This document shows positions 1 through 11,194 of a DNA stretch of 64,000 bases, piece after piece. Within the stretch, counting starts at the first letter, position 1; every line of letters starts with the position of its first letter. This stretch comes from Deinococcus malanensis (GTDB lineage: Bacteria > Deinococcota > Deinococci > Deinococcales > Deinococcaceae). The notes under the pieces are model-generated. The model saw nothing but the letters and a program-made list of their open reading frames with translations. It made no database searches and was not told the origin of the DNA. The DNA lies in contig NZ_BMPP01000003.1 of the NCBI RefSeq assembly GCF_014647655.1, forward strand, positions 186,001 through 250,000, in the 5' to 3' direction. Position numbers and translations under genes: made by a program.

Positions 1-1231
1 GCGGCGGCACGCTCTGCAGGGTCCAGCCTGCTTTGGCCAGCAGTCCCAGCACGTGATCATCAATGCGGATGCGGGTCATGACGTTCTCGTGCCCCTCACC
101 ACGGCGGGGATCCTGATTGACCTCCTCGACCAAGGCCTCGATGCTGCGTATACCGTCCCCCACCACATGGGCCGGGACCCGCTCAGCCACGGCCACGACC
201 TCGCCGTTGATGACCAGCACCCGGTGATCGTTGCCCTGGAAGTGCTGCTCGACGACCACGTCACGGCTGTGCTGCCGGGCTTCCTCGAAGCCCCTGCGGA
301 CCTGCTCGTCTTCTGTCAGCAGCAGCGAGACGCCCCGCCCATGGTTGCCGTCCAGCGGCTTGGTGACCACCGGTCCACTGAGTCGGCGCGCCGCGGCCAC
401 CGCATCCTCTGCCGTGCGGACCACCGCTCCGCGAGGAACCGGAAGCCCGGCGCGGTCCAGCAGGGTTTTGGTCAGTGCCTTGTCGCTGGCCGTCATGGTG
501 GCGATGTGGGCGGTCTGCCCGGTAATACTGGCCCGGACCAGCTGCTGGTACCGGCCGTACCCCAGCTGGACCAGGCTGTTGTCATCCAGGCGCAGGTAGG
601 GAATCCCACGCCGCTCGGCCTCGGTCACCAGGGACTGGGTGGTGGGCCCCAGCGTGTAGCGTTTGGCCAGCCGGCGCAGGGCGCTGACCTCGGCTTCAAA
701 GTTGAACGGCGAGCCCGGTGTGAACGGCTCTTCGCCGGCAGGAAGCAGCAGCTCCACCCCCTGAACTCCGCGCAGATGGTCAGGCAGCAGGCTGTCCACC
801 AGCCGCAGGGCCACAGCCCCGGCGGCCATACCGAGCCGTTCCTCCTGGTAGGCGTAAAGCACGTTGTAGACCCCCGGCTGACCCTTGACCGACCGGGTCT
901 TGCCGTAGGTGACACGCCGTCCGACAAGCGACTGCAGGTCCAGGGCGACATGCTCGATGACATGTCCAAGCCAGGTCCCCTCCTGCATCCGGCGGATCAG
1001 CCCACCGGGTTCCTTATAGGAGCAGCCGTGGTTGTGCAGGGTGGGTAGCAGGGCGATCAGGGCCTCATTGAAGCCCGGCAGAGCGCTGGTCGGAAACTCT
1101 TCCAGAGCGCCCAGGTCCACCTGAAAGCGGATCATCGGCTCGTAACCATAGACGTTCGGTCCGCGGTATACCTGCCGTTCGGTCACTCGCATGGGACGTG
1201 GGGGGTTCTGGGAAGGTGTGGAATCGGTCAT
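1..1231 (-). CDS. cphA: Cyanophycin synthetase, N-terminal part (cut by window edge)
   Basis: This enzyme polymerises aspartate and arginine into the nitrogen store cyanophycin using ATP. About 410 of the usual 870-900 residues are in the window, so the C-terminal Mur-ligase-like half is missing. The start ATG has GGAG eight bases upstream and begins MTDSTPSQNPPRPMRVTERQ. The family's N-terminal motif RGPNVYGYEPMIRF is followed by HVIEHVALDLQ. The ATP-grasp domain then begins, with TASDKALTKTLL, the lysine stretch VTKPLDGNHGRGVSL and EQHFQGNDHRVLVINGEVVA near the cut. The reading frame is open to base 2 without a stop. No cyanophycinase gene is visible on the visible side. Family assignment is firm; function is inferred from family. 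Confidence 0.93.
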   Translation of the reverse strand, partial: MTDSTPSQNPPRPMRVTERQVYRGPNVYGYEPMIRFQVDLGALEEFPTSALPGFNEALIALLPTLHNHGCSYKEPGGLIRRMQEGTWLGHVIEHVALDLQSLVGRRVTYGKTRSVKGQPGVYNVLYAYQEERLGMAAGAVALRLVDSLLPDHLRGVQGVELLLPAGEEPFTPGSPFNFEAEVSALRRLAKRYTLGPTTQSLVTEAERRGIPYLRLDDNSLVQLGYGRYQQLVRASITGQTAHIATMTASDKALTKTLLDRAGLPVPRGAVVRTAEDAVAAARRLSGPVVTKPLDGNHGRGVSLLLTEDEQVRRGFEEARQHSRDVVVEQHFQGNDHRVLVINGEVVAVAERVPAHVVGDGIRSIEALVEEVNQDPRRGEGHENVMTRIRIDDHVLGLLAKAGWTLQSVPP

Positions 1232-1761
1232 AGCGGGTCTCCAGTTCGGTGCCCTGTTGGTTCCTGATCAGGCATTAACAGAAGCTAGAGCCGTGTGAGA
1301 CATCGTAAACACGGGTTTCGCAAAGTTGCTCAGCGGGAAAACCTGGGCTGCTCTTGATTTGGCTTAAGGCGGGGTAAACAAGGCAGCAGCCACAGGGAGG
1401 CAATGGAGGCCACGGCATTTTCCGGGCGATTTCAGGGAAGGCGGCAGCATGGTGGTTTCTCTTCTTTGTGGTGGCTCGTCTTTGGTCGGCTTCTGCGGGC
1501 AGAGCAGGACATCATCAGACCTGCTCTGAAACTCCTCAACCCGCGGCCATCTGTGAGTCATGGTGCGCACGCCGCGCGGCCAAGGACGTCTCGCCCCGTC
1601 GGGCACAGCATTTCCATGTACATTTGCTGTCCTACAAAGTGTTCGTGTGGACTTCCGGAAGCGCGCACTGAGTCTCAGCTCAGTTCCTCTCCACCTGCGG
1701 AGTTTCTTTTCCGACTCAACCGCCAAGTCAATGAATCTGAGTCGGCCTGGCGCGGGGCCAA
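1232..1761. other. Intergenic stretch between cphA and DUF6766 gene
   Basis: About 530 bases without a convincing gene. Short open frames exist on both strands, but their translations are rich in Arg, Ser and Cys and resemble no family I know. The 100 bases nearest cphA should hold its promoter; a TTTACG/TAGCTT pair with 16-base spacing sits near 1288-1315 on the minus strand, but it is weak. Confidence 0.5.
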
Positions 1762-2355
1762 CTATCCGTCGCTGGGTTTCACGTCAGGATCTTCCAGGGC
1801 TTTGGACTGCGATGAGCCTACCTGCCGCAGAAAAATGGTCAGCACCATGATGGCCGCCACCGCCAGAAACTCGCTCTGCCAGTTCTGTGCAGATTCGAAA
1901 TAAAACTGGGGTTCCCTGAGAAATTCGCCCAGCAAGAGTGGATCCTGACCTCGCGCAAGGCGCTCATGGTTGAAGCCGCGCATGGAATTGTTCAGATGCA
2001 CCAGCAGAGATGTTAAAAATAGCCCCAGCAACACGATGGTCAGCGTCTTCCGCTTCCAGAAACCACGCACGGCGATGTCGCGCCTGGCCCGCTGGCGCTG
2101 CTCTTCCGTTTCCTCTTCGGGATAAGGGTTGGACTCCGCAGTTCCACGCTGCTTGAGATACACCGTCATGACCATGAACGCCGCCATAAGAAGAAATTCG
2201 CCTTCCCAGTTTTCGGTGGTCGCTGACCAGAAGTGTGCTGGGAGCAGGTACTGGCCAAAGGTCAGGGCCCGTTGCTTCAGTTCTTCCATGTCCTGGTTGT
2301 GTACCGCCCAGCCACTCAGTGCCTGCCCGATCCATAACAGGACAAACAGACTCAT
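1762..2355 (-). CDS. DUF6766 family membrane protein
   Basis: A 197-residue protein of unknown function. It has an internal duplication: HFWSATTENWEGEFLLMAAF (about residues 41-60) recurs as QFYFESAQNWQSEFLAVAAI (about residues 150-169), each followed by a hydrophobic segment. Four hydrophobic segments are likely: N-terminal LFVLLWIGQALSGW, MAAFMVMTVYL, LTIVLLGLFLTSLLV and AAIMVLTIFL. Members I know start 10-15 residues earlier with an RxNGLS-like motif. In this frame the upstream bases read SNNALTSVQ just before the ATG, but there is no start codon there, so the N-terminus may be slightly eroded or wrongly set. It is a single gene with no operon partner. Confidence 0.75.
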   Translation of the reverse strand: MSLFVLLWIGQALSGWAVHNQDMEELKQRALTFGQYLLPAHFWSATTENWEGEFLLMAAFMVMTVYLKQRGTAESNPYPEEETEEQRQRARRDIAVRGFWKRKTLTIVLLGLFLTSLLVHLNNSMRGFNHERLARGQDPLLLGEFLREPQFYFESAQNWQSEFLAVAAIMVLTIFLRQVGSSQSKALEDPDVKPSDG

Positions 2356-2662
2356 CTGAACACTAGTGAGGGCATTGTTAGACCCGAACTGTTTCGAGCT
2401 GCCTCCAGCACATGCATTCTTTTGGTGGATATTGTATAGAAATGGCGTGCATGCCGTGCCAGAGGCGGTTAAGGAAAATTCAGAACCGTGGAACCGTGGC
2501 GGGTCGATTTGGAAGAGGGCAGTATGAGGCCGTCTGAATTAATTTAGGCTGGTCCCGCCTGCGTTGTAGGCGCATGGCAGCGGAGACTGAAGTCTTGCTT
2601 CTGTTCGCCCAGGCCAAGCTCTGCACTGCAGCGGCTTTCTCGAATTGTTATGGGGTAGCCTT
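2356..2662. other. Intergenic stretch, nothing recognised
   Basis: About 307 bases between two minus-strand genes. No coding frame stands out. An AT-rich patch near 2425-2440 (TATACAAT on the minus strand) could be the -10 region of the DUF6766 gene. Confidence 0.4.
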
Positions 2663-3148
2663 TTAATAATTCCATGGAATAGTACGGATGTCAGGTGGGG
2701 TAAGGATCAGGCGCACCTCGATGCACAACTCTTTGTCTTCCTGATGGATTTCCATTGAAGTGCCCAGGTGCGGAAGATGCCAAGTGACGCGGTACAGCGG
2801 TGAGCCTGTGGTGGAAAATGGCTCACCCAGGCTCCGGGCAGCTTCATTCTGCCAACCTTTGATCAACTCTTCTGCGTACCCATACCTTCGGCCCATGACC
2901 CTGTCGGAATCGCTGAGTTCTTCTTCCGTGTAGTCGCCCGCCCCATTTATAAGATCGAAAAATTCTTCCGATGCGTAGAGTTGACCCAGGTAGAAATTGG
3001 ACCCAGGAGACAAGGCAACCGCAACCAATTGAACTTCTGGCGTCAAAGAGAAGACACGGCCAGCTGGCTCATTCCAGGACAACTTCAGATTCTGCAGTGC
3101 CGACCACACCGCAAGGCTGTCGACAACAGGTTCTTTAGTCGGATTCAT
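2663..3148 (-). CDS. Hypothetical protein (161 aa)
   Basis: I do not recognise this protein. It is a soluble, acidic 161-residue protein with no signal peptide or membrane segment. It looks genuinely coding (balanced composition, IHQEDKELCIEVRLIL near the C-terminus). The ATG is preceded by TACACT-GAGGC, which could act as a -10 box five bases away (near-leaderless) and also as a GAGG ribosome site. It stands alone, 330 bases from the FRG gene upstream on the same strand. Confidence 0.6.
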   Translation of the reverse strand: MNPTKEPVVDSLAVWSALQNLKLSWNEPAGRVFSLTPEVQLVAVALSPGSNFYLGQLYASEEFFDLINGAGDYTEEELSDSDRVMGRRYGYAEELIKGWQNEAARSLGEPFSTTGSPLYRVTWHLPHLGTSMEIHQEDKELCIEVRLILTPPDIRTIPWNY

Positions 3149-3481
3149 GCCTCAGTGTATGGCGGCTTTCATGACCGTCTGACGTGCTTGACGACCCGCG
3201 TTTCGGTGATGGCCTGACGCGTCATCGTGTTGGGGTTCAGAAGAGGCCATGGTTCACGCAGAAAGGTCGGGAGGCCACCCCGGAATTCCGGATGCCTGGG
3301 CTGCGCCCGGCCACAATGCCGGGAACCACGGGCGTACCCATCCTGCCGGGGCGACCGCTATCGATAGCCGGAGCGCACCTTTGAGCGGCTCCCGACGGCG
3401 TTGACCGGGTTCCGCTCCCTGGCCGCATACAAATTTCCCGACACACTGCACCTGCCGTCTGCGAAGCGCCTTGGAATGATT
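3149..3481. other. Non-coding or decayed stretch
   Basis: About 330 bases with no intact gene. On plus, near 3376-3480, one frame reads PERTFERLPTALTGFRSLAA, which faintly recalls the ERTFxWL region of IS5-type transposases, but stops and lack of context prevent a call. Otherwise nothing is seen. Confidence 0.3.
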
Positions 3482-4363
3482 CTAGCGTTGCTGACGGCGG
3501 TCGGTTTCGGGCGCAGGCTTCTCCTCAGGACCAGGAACGCCGTTCTGCCGCAGGCGGTAATAGCGCCGCAGCCACTGGCTGAGGCCGCTGAGGTCCGGAA
3601 ACAGCGTGCGTTCGGTAATGTTCGCGCCGTCAAGCTTATCTCGGACCTCCCATTTCAATTCCGCTGGAAGAATGACCCGCCGCGCCGCGTGCTCGTGCCG
3701 CCCGAGCCAGTCGTGGAGGGTGATTTCCGGATCGCTCAGTAGTGAGAACAGCGCCGACTGCTGCACGATCCGCTGATCCAGCGAGGGAGGCTCCAGAAAC
3801 AGCAGAAACGGATGCCCCGCCTCGGCCTCCATACGGTCGAGCCAGGTCATCTCTGCGTCAAAGGCCAGCGCCTCACGGCCCTGGCTGCCCAGCAGTTCCA
3901 GCATGTCCACGGTAAACACACTGGCGCCCTCCCGGTGCAGCAGCTCCGAAAGCGCTGGCGGCAGGGCCTCGTTGGTCTGGGCGGCGTTCAGCATCCAGAT
4001 CACCCCATCCTCGTCGAAGCGCTCTTCCTGGGCGGTCGCGAAATGCAGGGCCACGAGCGGAGAATAGGTCCAGTCCAGCAACCGGGTCGGCAACCCGTGG
4101 TGCTGGCCGAGCGAAAGCCAGTACCACAACAGGTCGCGGGTCTGCACGTTTGCCTCGGCATATTTGCGGAAGGCGCGGACCAGATGCCGCTCGATGTCAC
4201 GGGTGTTGCCGGCGAGCCGCTGCAAGGATGTGGTCAGGGGCGCATCATACCCCTGACCACGAAAGACATATGGAGACCGGAAGCGCCTTAGTGCAGGATT
4301 CCAGGATTCGCCGTGCAGGACATCCAGCAACTCGCTCCAGGAGTTGACCCGGGTTTCCTGCAA
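3482..4363 (-). CDS. FRG domain-containing protein
   Basis: A 293-residue protein with the FRG domain, named for its Phe-Arg-Gly motif; its biochemical role is unknown. The signature YVFRGQGYDAPLTTSLQR lies at about residues 32-49, and the second conserved block SLGQHHGLPTRLLDWTYSPL at about 84-103. The predicted start is TTG. Its ribosome site AAGGAG overlaps the stop codon region of glf, eight bases upstream, so translation is probably coupled to glf. The gene is therefore the third member of a glycosyltransferase-glf-FRG unit. FRG proteins often sit in accessory and defence-like loci; nothing here shows such a role. Confidence 0.82.
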   Translation of the reverse strand: MQETRVNSWSELLDVLHGESWNPALRRFRSPYVFRGQGYDAPLTTSLQRLAGNTRDIERHLVRAFRKYAEANVQTRDLLWYWLSLGQHHGLPTRLLDWTYSPLVALHFATAQEERFDEDGVIWMLNAAQTNEALPPALSELLHREGASVFTVDMLELLGSQGREALAFDAEMTWLDRMEAEAGHPFLLFLEPPSLDQRIVQQSALFSLLSDPEITLHDWLGRHEHAARRVILPAELKWEVRDKLDGANITERTLFPDLSGLSQWLRRYYRLRQNGVPGPEEKPAPETDRRQQR

Positions 4364-4368
4364 GATGC

Positions 4369-5497
<1,129 letters not shown>

Positions 5498-5505
<8 letters not shown>

Positions 5506-6688
5506 CGGCGCCCTCGAAATAACCGGCTCCGGCAGCGGAGGGCAGCGGTACAGCCGTCTGCAGGATGGCGGCGGCTTCAAGCTCGTCGCGCATGCCCTGC
5601 CAAGTCAGGTCCCAGGACAGCTGGGCCAGATAGGCGTCGGCGCGCTCCTGCCGGCGCGTCGCGGCCAGTGTTCCCGCTTCCGCGAGTGCTGCGGCGCAGG
5701 CAGCCTCGAAAGCATCGGCTCCGTCAGCCACGCGCACCATGTCGCCGTCACCGTAGGGACGGATCACGTCGCGAATGCTGGTAGACACGACCGGAACCCC
5801 GGCCGCCAGATATTCCGGCGTCTTGGTCGGGCTGATGAACTCGGTCGACGCGTTCAGGGAAAAGGGCAGCAACGCCACGTCCCAGTGGGCCAGATAGGCC
5901 GGCAGGTCCGCGTATTTCTTCTGACCCAGGTAGTGCAGGTTCTCGCCGCGGGGAAGCTCGGCCTCGTCGATCTTGACCACCGGGCCCAGCAGCACGAAGT
6001 GCCACTCGGGGCGTCGGCGGGCCACCTCCCCGATCAGGTCGATGTCAAAGCGCTCGTCGATCACACCGTAGAACCCGAGACGCGGACGCGCCAGGGCCGC
6101 CTGGTCAGCCGGATCGGCCAGATCCGTGCGGGCCTGGGCAAAGTGGCCCACATCCACACTGGACGGAAACGGGAACACGTTGCTGTGCTGCAGGCACTTG
6201 GCCTCGTACAGCCGGTGTCCGCCGGTAAAGACCACATCTGCCTGCTGGAACAGCGACGCTTCACGGCGTCGCAGCTCGGACGACGCGCCTTTAAAATTGG
6301 CCAATTCGTCCATACAGTCGTAGACCGTGATACGGGGGCTCAAGTGGGAAGCGACAGGCAGTTCCATCGGGGAATACACCCACAGGTCATATTCGGTGAG
6401 GTTCTCGTCGTTTACCAGGCCTTCCAGCAGCCGGGCCGTGATGCCCTGCGCCTCGGCTGGTGTCAGCCCAGCCTGCAGATGAGGCGTGCAGACGGTCACC
6501 CCACTGTCGGTGCGTTCCAGTTCAAGCTGGTTGGCATACTCGCCAAACATCGGTTCTTCGACGTAATACACACGACGGTCTCTGGCTGCCCGGGTCATCA
6601 GGTGCTGAGGACGCTGGTAGACGAAATGCCAGCGCAGGTGAGACAGCACGATCAGGGCAGGAGTAGGAAGTGTAAGGGGCTTAGACAC
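5498..6688 (-). CDS. Glycosyltransferase, GT-B/family 1-like
   Basis: A 396-residue glycosyltransferase. The N-terminus has SHLRWHFVYQRPQHLMTRAA, a motif seen in GT4-like enzymes often found beside glf. The C-terminal half carries RLGFYGVIDERFD, HFVLLGPVVKID and the nucleotide-sugar site STEFISPTKTPEYLAAGVPV (acidic residues near residue 300). The GTG start has a strong GGAGGAG site five bases upstream. Overlap with glf suggests it transfers galactofuranose or a sugar onto a Galf-containing glycolipid or glycan; this is inference from context. No signal peptide or membrane segment is seen, so it should be cytoplasmic or membrane-associated. Confidence 0.88.
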
Positions 6689-7045
6689 AGTGGCTCCTCC
6701 CAGTTCAAAAGAACTTGTTGAAAGTTAAAAGCAATAGAGTACGTCAGGCGACAGCAAAGTACGTCCCCGACGGGTCTGGAGCCCAAATATATGTCATGAC
6801 CGCCACCTTATTTTTGGCGGAAGAATCATCTCTGTGAACGGTGGTCAGAGAGTCTGGTGAAGGTCCCTTAACACTGTGGGATGCCCCCGGCGAACGTCTC
6901 CTGACTCCGCTAGACTGTTTAGTTCTCTTGCTTACAATAAACTGCTTTTGTGGCTGCTGCGCGTTCTGAGGTCACTTTCGGCGACCTCGAATGCGACTGC
7001 CGACACCTCATCTGCGCGTGTGAAGGACAGTCTGGCAAGGGTCAC
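6689..7045. other. Divergent intergenic region between glycosyltransferase and crtO
   Basis: About 357 bases carrying the promoters of the minus-strand glf unit and of crtO. Near the minus start, at 6708-6721, there is the inverted repeat AGTTC-AAAA-GAACT, which could be an operator. No coding frame is supported. A good sigma-A-like promoter for crtO is listed separately. Confidence 0.5.
6911..6938 (+). promoter_or_regulatory. Probable crtO promoter
   Basis: TAGACT (6911-6916) and TACAAT (6933-6938) are separated by 16 bases, close to the housekeeping consensus. It would give a leader of about 100 bases before the crtO start at 7046. Confidence 0.45.
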
Positions 7046-8599
7046 ATGTCAAACTGCCTCAACATGACTGATTTTGATGTGATCGTGATGGGAGCAGGTC
7101 ACAATGCTCTGGTCACGGCCGCCTATGCAGCCCGTGCGGGTCTGCGGGTTGGCGTGTTCGAACGCCGGCATCTGGTCGGCGGCGCCGTCAGCACCGAGGA
7201 AATCGTCTCCGGATACCGTTTCGATTACGGGGGCAGCGCCCACATCCTGATCCGAATGACACCTGTTGTTCAGGAACTCGAACTCTCCCGCTACGGTCTG
7301 CATTATCTGGATCTCGACCCTCTGTTTCACTGTTCCGATGGAGAGACACCCTGGTTTATCTGGCGCGACCGCGAACGCACGGCGCACGACCTTGAAAGTT
7401 TATTTCCTGGCCAGGGAGAGGCATACTCACGCTTTCTCGACGAGTGGACTCCCTTTGCGCGCAGTGTCGCTGAACTGTTCAACAGTGCGCCGGGGCCGCT
7501 GGAACTTGGCCGCATGGCGCTGGGCAGCGGCCGTGGGCAGGACAGCGCACGGCAGCTCAGCCGCATCCTGCGCCCCTACGGTGAGGTCGCCCGTGAATAT
7601 TTTTCAGAGGAACGGGTGCGTGCGCCCCTGACCTGGATGGCGGCCCAGAGCGGTCCACCACCGACCGATCCGCTCAGCGCTCCCTTTCTGCTGTGGCATC
7701 CGCTGTACCACGAGGGCGGAGTGGCGCGCCCCAAGGGCGGCAGCGGCGGTCTGACACGGGCCCTGGCACGCGCCACCGAAGCCCACGGCGGCCAGATCTT
7801 CCTGAACGCACCCGTGCAGGACATTCTGGTCAAGGGCGGCCGGGCCCAGGGCGTCCGTCTGGTCAACGGAGAAACCTACACGGCCCGCGCGGTAGTGGCC
7901 GGGTCGCACATCCTGACCACCGCCGGGGCCCTGTCACCGGAACATGTGCCGGCTGCCGCACGGGACGTGCGGGTGGGCAATGGATTCGGCATGATTCTGC
8001 GGCTGGCTCTCAGTGGCAAGGTCCGCTATCGCCAGCACACCGAACCCGAAAGCCGGATCGGTCTTGGCCTGCTGATCAAAAACGAACGCCAGCTGATGAA
8101 AGGCTACGGGGAGTACCTGGCCGGGGAGCCGACCACCGATCCTCCACTGGTGGCCATGACGTTCAGCGCCGTGGATGATTCGCTGGCTCCACCCGGAGGC
8201 GAGGTGCTGTGGCTGTGGGCTCAGTACTACCCCTTCGAGCTGGCGTCCGGAAGCTGGGAGACCCGCACTGCTGAGGCCCGCGACAGTATCCTGAACGCCT
8301 TCGAACATTACGCCCCGGGCACCCGCGACCAGATAGTAGGTGAACTGGTCCAGACGCCCGCCTGGCTAGATCAGCACCTCGGGTTGCACCGCGGCAACGT
8401 GATGCACCTGGAAATGAGCTTCGACCAGATGTTCGCCTTCCGGCCATGGATGCAGGCCAGCGGGTACCGCTGGCCCGGCGTCAGGGGCCTGTACCTGACT
8501 GGCGCCAGTACCCATCCCGGCGGGGGCATCATGGGCGCTTCCGGTCGCACCGCGGCCCGCGTGCTGCTCAGCGACCTGACCCGGCGGCGGTGGCAGTGA
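7046..8599 (+). CDS. crtO: Carotenoid 4-ketolase CrtO
   Basis: This FAD-dependent enzyme adds a 4-keto group to the beta-ionone ring of carotenoids, a step toward deinoxanthin-type pigments. The dinucleotide fold is [20 protein letters not shown] near the N-terminus, followed by [14 protein letters not shown]. The middle block [19 protein letters not shown] and the C-terminal [20 protein letters not shown] are typical of CrtO of D. radiodurans (DR0093). I chose the ATG at 7046 because AAGG lies five to six bases before it; the ATG at 7064 (MTDFDV) matches the length of known CrtO but lacks a ribosome site. It heads the plus-strand carotenoid run, 40 bases before the cyclase-CruF gene. Confidence 0.94.
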   Translation: MSNCLNMTDFDVIVMGAGHNALVTAAYAARAGLRVGVFERRHLVGGAVSTEEIVSGYRFDYGGSAHILIRMTPVVQELELSRYGLHYLDLDPLFHCSDGETPWFIWRDRERTAHDLESLFPGQGEAYSRFLDEWTPFARSVAELFNSAPGPLELGRMALGSGRGQDSARQLSRILRPYGEVAREYFSEERVRAPLTWMAAQSGPPPTDPLSAPFLLWHPLYHEGGVARPKGGSGGLTRALARATEAHGGQIFLNAPVQDILVKGGRAQGVRLVNGETYTARAVVAGSHILTTAGALSPEHVPAAARDVRVGNGFGMILRLALSGKVRYRQHTEPESRIGLGLLIKNERQLMKGYGEYLAGEPTTDPPLVAMTFSAVDDSLAPPGGEVLWLWAQYYPFELASGSWETRTAEARDSILNAFEHYAPGTRDQIVGELVQTPAWLDQHLGLHRGNVMHLEMSFDQMFAFRPWMQASGYRWPGVRGLYLTGASTHPGGGIMGASGRTAARVLLSDLTRRRWQ

Positions 8600-8639
8600 A
8601 CCCTGACATGCCTCTGCATGCGCTGGTCAGGTGGCCTTC

Positions 8640-10088
8640 GTGAGCTACCTGCAGTACCACCTGGTTTTTATCCTGCCGGTGCTGCTGGTGCTGGCTGCCC
8701 TCACCGCCCGCCGGCGTGGCCCGCTGGCCGGACCGTATAACCCGGATGACCGCTGGAGCTGGAGCTGGTTCTGGGCCCTGCCGCTGGTGGCCACGGTCTA
8801 CACCACGCCCTGGGACAACTATCTGGTTTTCCGCGAGGTCTGGTCCTACCCACCCGAGCGCGTGCTGGGCCGGTTGGGCTACGTACCCTACGAGGAGTAC
8901 GCGTTTTTTATCCTTCAGACCCTGATCTCCGGGCTGCTGCTGCTGCTGCTCATGCGCCGGGGGGGGCCGGCGCGGGTCGCGGCCCGTCCGGAGCTGGTCC
9001 GCTGGGGCGGCGCCGCGCTGCTGCTGGGGCTGGCTTTTGTCGGCGCCCTGTGTCTGCGTCAGGAGCGCACGCTGTACCTGGGCCTGATCCTGGCCTGGGC
9101 CATGCCGGTGCTCGCGGGGCAGTGGGCCTTTGGAGGAGACCTGCTGCTGGGCCGCGCGCGGCTGTTCTGGACTGCCACGCTGCTTCCCACCACCTATCTG
9201 TGGCTGACCGATGCCTACGCGATCTCGAACGGCATCTGGCAGATTTCGCCGCGCTACACGGTTGGCCTGAATCTGGGACGGCTCCCCTTCGAGGAGATGC
9301 TGTTTTTCCTGGTAACGAACCTGCTGGTGGTCACGGGGCTGATGCTGTTCCTGCATCCGGCAGCCCTGGAGCGGCTTGGCCGGGCCCGCCCATACCTGCG
9401 TCCCTGGCTGGGCTTCGCGGCGCTGTACCTGCTGCTGAAAATTCCGGTGCCCCTGTGGCCGGGCGGCTTCCCGCTGCTCGGCACCCTGAGCACCGGCTTC
9501 CTGTGCCTGGCTGCGCTGTCGTACGCCGCTGACCGGGTGGGGTGGGGCCGCGCCGTTTCCCTGCTGCTGCTGGGCAGCGGGACCGGCTGGCTGGTCGAGT
9601 GGATCGGGAGTCAGACCGGGCTGCCGTTCGGGCAGTACAGCTACGAGGGTGCTCCTGCACCAACCCTGCTGGGAGTGCCCCTGATCGTGCCGCTGGGCTG
9701 GTTTGCCATGACCCTGGTGGCCACGCTGCTGTCCGGGGGCCGGGCCTGGCTGGCGGGCCTGCTGCTGGTCGCCTGGGACCTGGGGCTCGAGCCCCTGATG
9801 ACGTCCCAGGGGTACTGGACTTGGCAGGACCCCCACCCGCTGTGGAGCGGGGCGCCGCTGCTGAATTTTATCGGCTGGTGGGGAATAGGGACGGCCCTGA
9901 GCTGGGCGTTCGTCCGGCTGGCCCCGGACCTGCGGCGGCCCACCTCCGGGCTGCATCCGGGGCAGGTGTACCTGGCCGAACTGCTGTTCCTTCCCGGCGG
10001 CCTGCTGCTGTTCGGCCAACCGGTGGCGGCGGGTGTCACCCTGGTGGCCATGGCTCTGGTCCTGAGCCAGACCCGGAGGGCCGTGTGA
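8640..10088 (+). CDS. cruF: Fused lycopene cyclase (CrtYcd type) and CruF-type carotenoid 1',2'-hydratase
   Basis: A multi-membrane-spanning fusion of about 482 residues. The first half (about 1-235) has two tandem heterodimer-type lycopene cyclase units, each ending in the signature PYEEYAFF or PFEEMLFF. The second half (about 245-480) is a CruF/DUF422-type carotenoid biosynthesis protein with [19 protein letters not shown] and [17 protein letters not shown]. Together they should close one end of lycopene into a ring and hydrate the 1',2' bond of the other end, giving a monocyclic hydroxylated carotenoid. I chose GTG 8640, which has AGGTGG about seven bases upstream; GTG 8631 is an alternative. 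It overlaps the next gene by four bases. Confidence 0.9.
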   Translation: MSYLQYHLVFILPVLLVLAALTARRRGPLAGPYNPDDRWSWSWFWALPLVATVYTTPWDNYLVFREVWSYPPERVLGRLGYVPYEEYAFFILQTLISGLLLLLLMRRGGPARVAARPELVRWGGAALLLGLAFVGALCLRQERTLYLGLILAWAMPVLAGQWAFGGDLLLGRARLFWTATLLPTTYLWLTDAYAISNGIWQISPRYTVGLNLGRLPFEEMLFFLVTNLLVVTGLMLFLHPAALERLGRARPYLRPWLGFAALYLLLKIPVPLWPGGFPLLGTLSTGFLCLAALSYAADRVGWGRAVSLLLLGSGTGWLVEWIGSQTGLPFGQYSYEGAPAPTLLGVPLIVPLGWFAMTLVATLLSGGRAWLAGLLLVAWDLGLEPLMTSQGYWTWQDPHPLWSGAPLLNFIGWWGIGTALSWAFVRLAPDLRRPTSGLHPGQVYLAELLFLPGGLLLFGQPVAAGVTLVAMALVLSQTRRAV

Positions 10089-10795
10089 ACCGCTGGTGGA
10101 TCGCGCCGATGCTGCGCCGCACGATCCGGACCCAGGTTCGCCGGGGGCTCGCGGGTGTCTGGGTGCGTGGCGGCCCCCCTGAAGGCGGCGCCGTGCTGGC
10201 CCCCAATCACCATTCCTTTTGGGACGGCTACCTGCTGGCGGAGCTGGCCTGGCAGGCAGGGCAGCCGCTGCGGGTGATGATGACGTCGCGGCAGCTGGAC
10301 CGCTTTCCCTTTCTGCAGCTGATCGGGGCGCGCCCCCCTGGCCAGTTGCGCTCTCTGGCACGTGACGCGGGGGCCGGGTACTGGATCGGCGTGTTCCCCG
10401 AAGGAGCGATCCAGGCGGCCGGTCCCCTGCAGGCCCTTCAGCCCGGCGCCGGGTGGCTGGCGCAGATTGCCCGGGTGCCGCTGGTGCCGGTGGCCATCCG
10501 GGTCGTGGTGCGGGCCGGGCCCGGTCCGGAAGCTTTCCTCCGGTTCGGAACGCCCTGTCTGACCTCTGAGCTGCCCTCGCAACTGGCGGCAGTACTGCAA
10601 GCGCTCGACGCCGACCTGAGCAGCGCAGACCCTGAGCGGCCTCCGGCCGGCTACCTGCTCCGCGTGACGGGACTCGGCGCCCGACCGGACGAGGTCACGC
10701 TCGCGGTCCGCTGGCTCACCCGGCTGAGTGGCTTCGGACGGACCGAAGCGGCCCCTGAGCTCCCTGTGCCGGCACACGGCAGAATGCGCCCATGA
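10085..10795 (+). CDS. PlsC-like acyltransferase
   Basis: A 236-residue member of the 1-acylglycerol-phosphate acyltransferase family. The catalytic HX4D motif is in [10 protein letters not shown] (about residues 39-48) and the acceptor-site motif is VFPEGA (about residues 101-106). GTG start overlaps the cruF stop as GTGA, so the two are translationally coupled. In phospholipid synthesis such enzymes acylate lysophosphatidate. Its place between CruF and a glycosyltransferase recalls the CruC/CruD pairs that make carotenoid glycoside esters, so it may acylate a pigment. The family is certain, the substrate is inferred. Confidence 0.87.
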   Translation: MNRWWIAPMLRRTIRTQVRRGLAGVWVRGGPPEGGAVLAPNHHSFWDGYLLAELAWQAGQPLRVMMTSRQLDRFPFLQLIGARPPGQLRSLARDAGAGYWIGVFPEGAIQAAGPLQALQPGAGWLAQIARVPLVPVAIRVVVRAGPGPEAFLRFGTPCLTSELPSQLAAVLQALDADLSSADPERPPAGYLLRVTGLGARPDEVTLAVRWLTRLSGFGRTEAAPELPVPAHGRMRP

Positions 10796-11169
10796 GTCCG
10801 CGTGCCCGCTTCGACCTCTCAACGGCACTGCTGGCGGCCCTGTTTGCCGGTGCCGGTGTGCTGCATTTCCTCAGGCCGGAGTTCTTCGACCGCATCGTGC
10901 CGCCCGCAACGCCGATGTCGCCGCGCGCCGCGACCCTGCTGAGCGGCGCGGCCGAACTGGCCGGCGGGCTGGGGCTGCTGCATCCGCGGACCCGTCCGGC
11001 GGCGCGCTGGGGGCTGCTGGCCCTGCTGGTGGCGGTCTACCCGGCCAACCTGTATATGGCCCAGGCGCCCGACAAATTCGGTACGCCGGCCTGGGTGACC
11101 TGGGCGCGGCTGCCTCTTCAGCCCCTGCTGATGTGGTGGGTCTGGAATACCGGGCGGCCGACACCATGA
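10792..11169 (+). CDS. DoxX-like small membrane protein
   Basis: A 125-residue protein with four hydrophobic segments: [48 protein letters not shown] and [12 protein letters not shown]. The motif [14 protein letters not shown] is typical of DoxX/SURF4-like proteins. ATGA overlap joins it to the acyltransferase. The specific function is unknown; the context suggests a membrane component linked with carotenoid tailoring or lipid metabolism. Confidence 0.78.
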   Translation: MSPRARFDLSTALLAALFAGAGVLHFLRPEFFDRIVPPATPMSPRAATLLSGAAELAGGLGLLHPRTRPAARWGLLALLVAVYPANLYMAQAPDKFGTPAWVTWARLPLQPLLMWWVWNTGRPTP

Positions 11170-11194
11170 GCCCAAGACCAATGAGCCCAGCACC

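Noticed and set aside
1403..1903. 166-codon plus-strand frame
   Set aside because: It overlaps the end of the DUF6766 gene in antisense and has a composition typical of shadow frames.
8568..10361. 597-codon open frame on the minus strand opposite the cyclase-CruF gene
   Set aside because: Its translation is a low-complexity Gln/Pro/Arg/His mixture with no domain, as expected from the antisense of GC-rich genes with strong third-position bias. The plus strand carries clear families.
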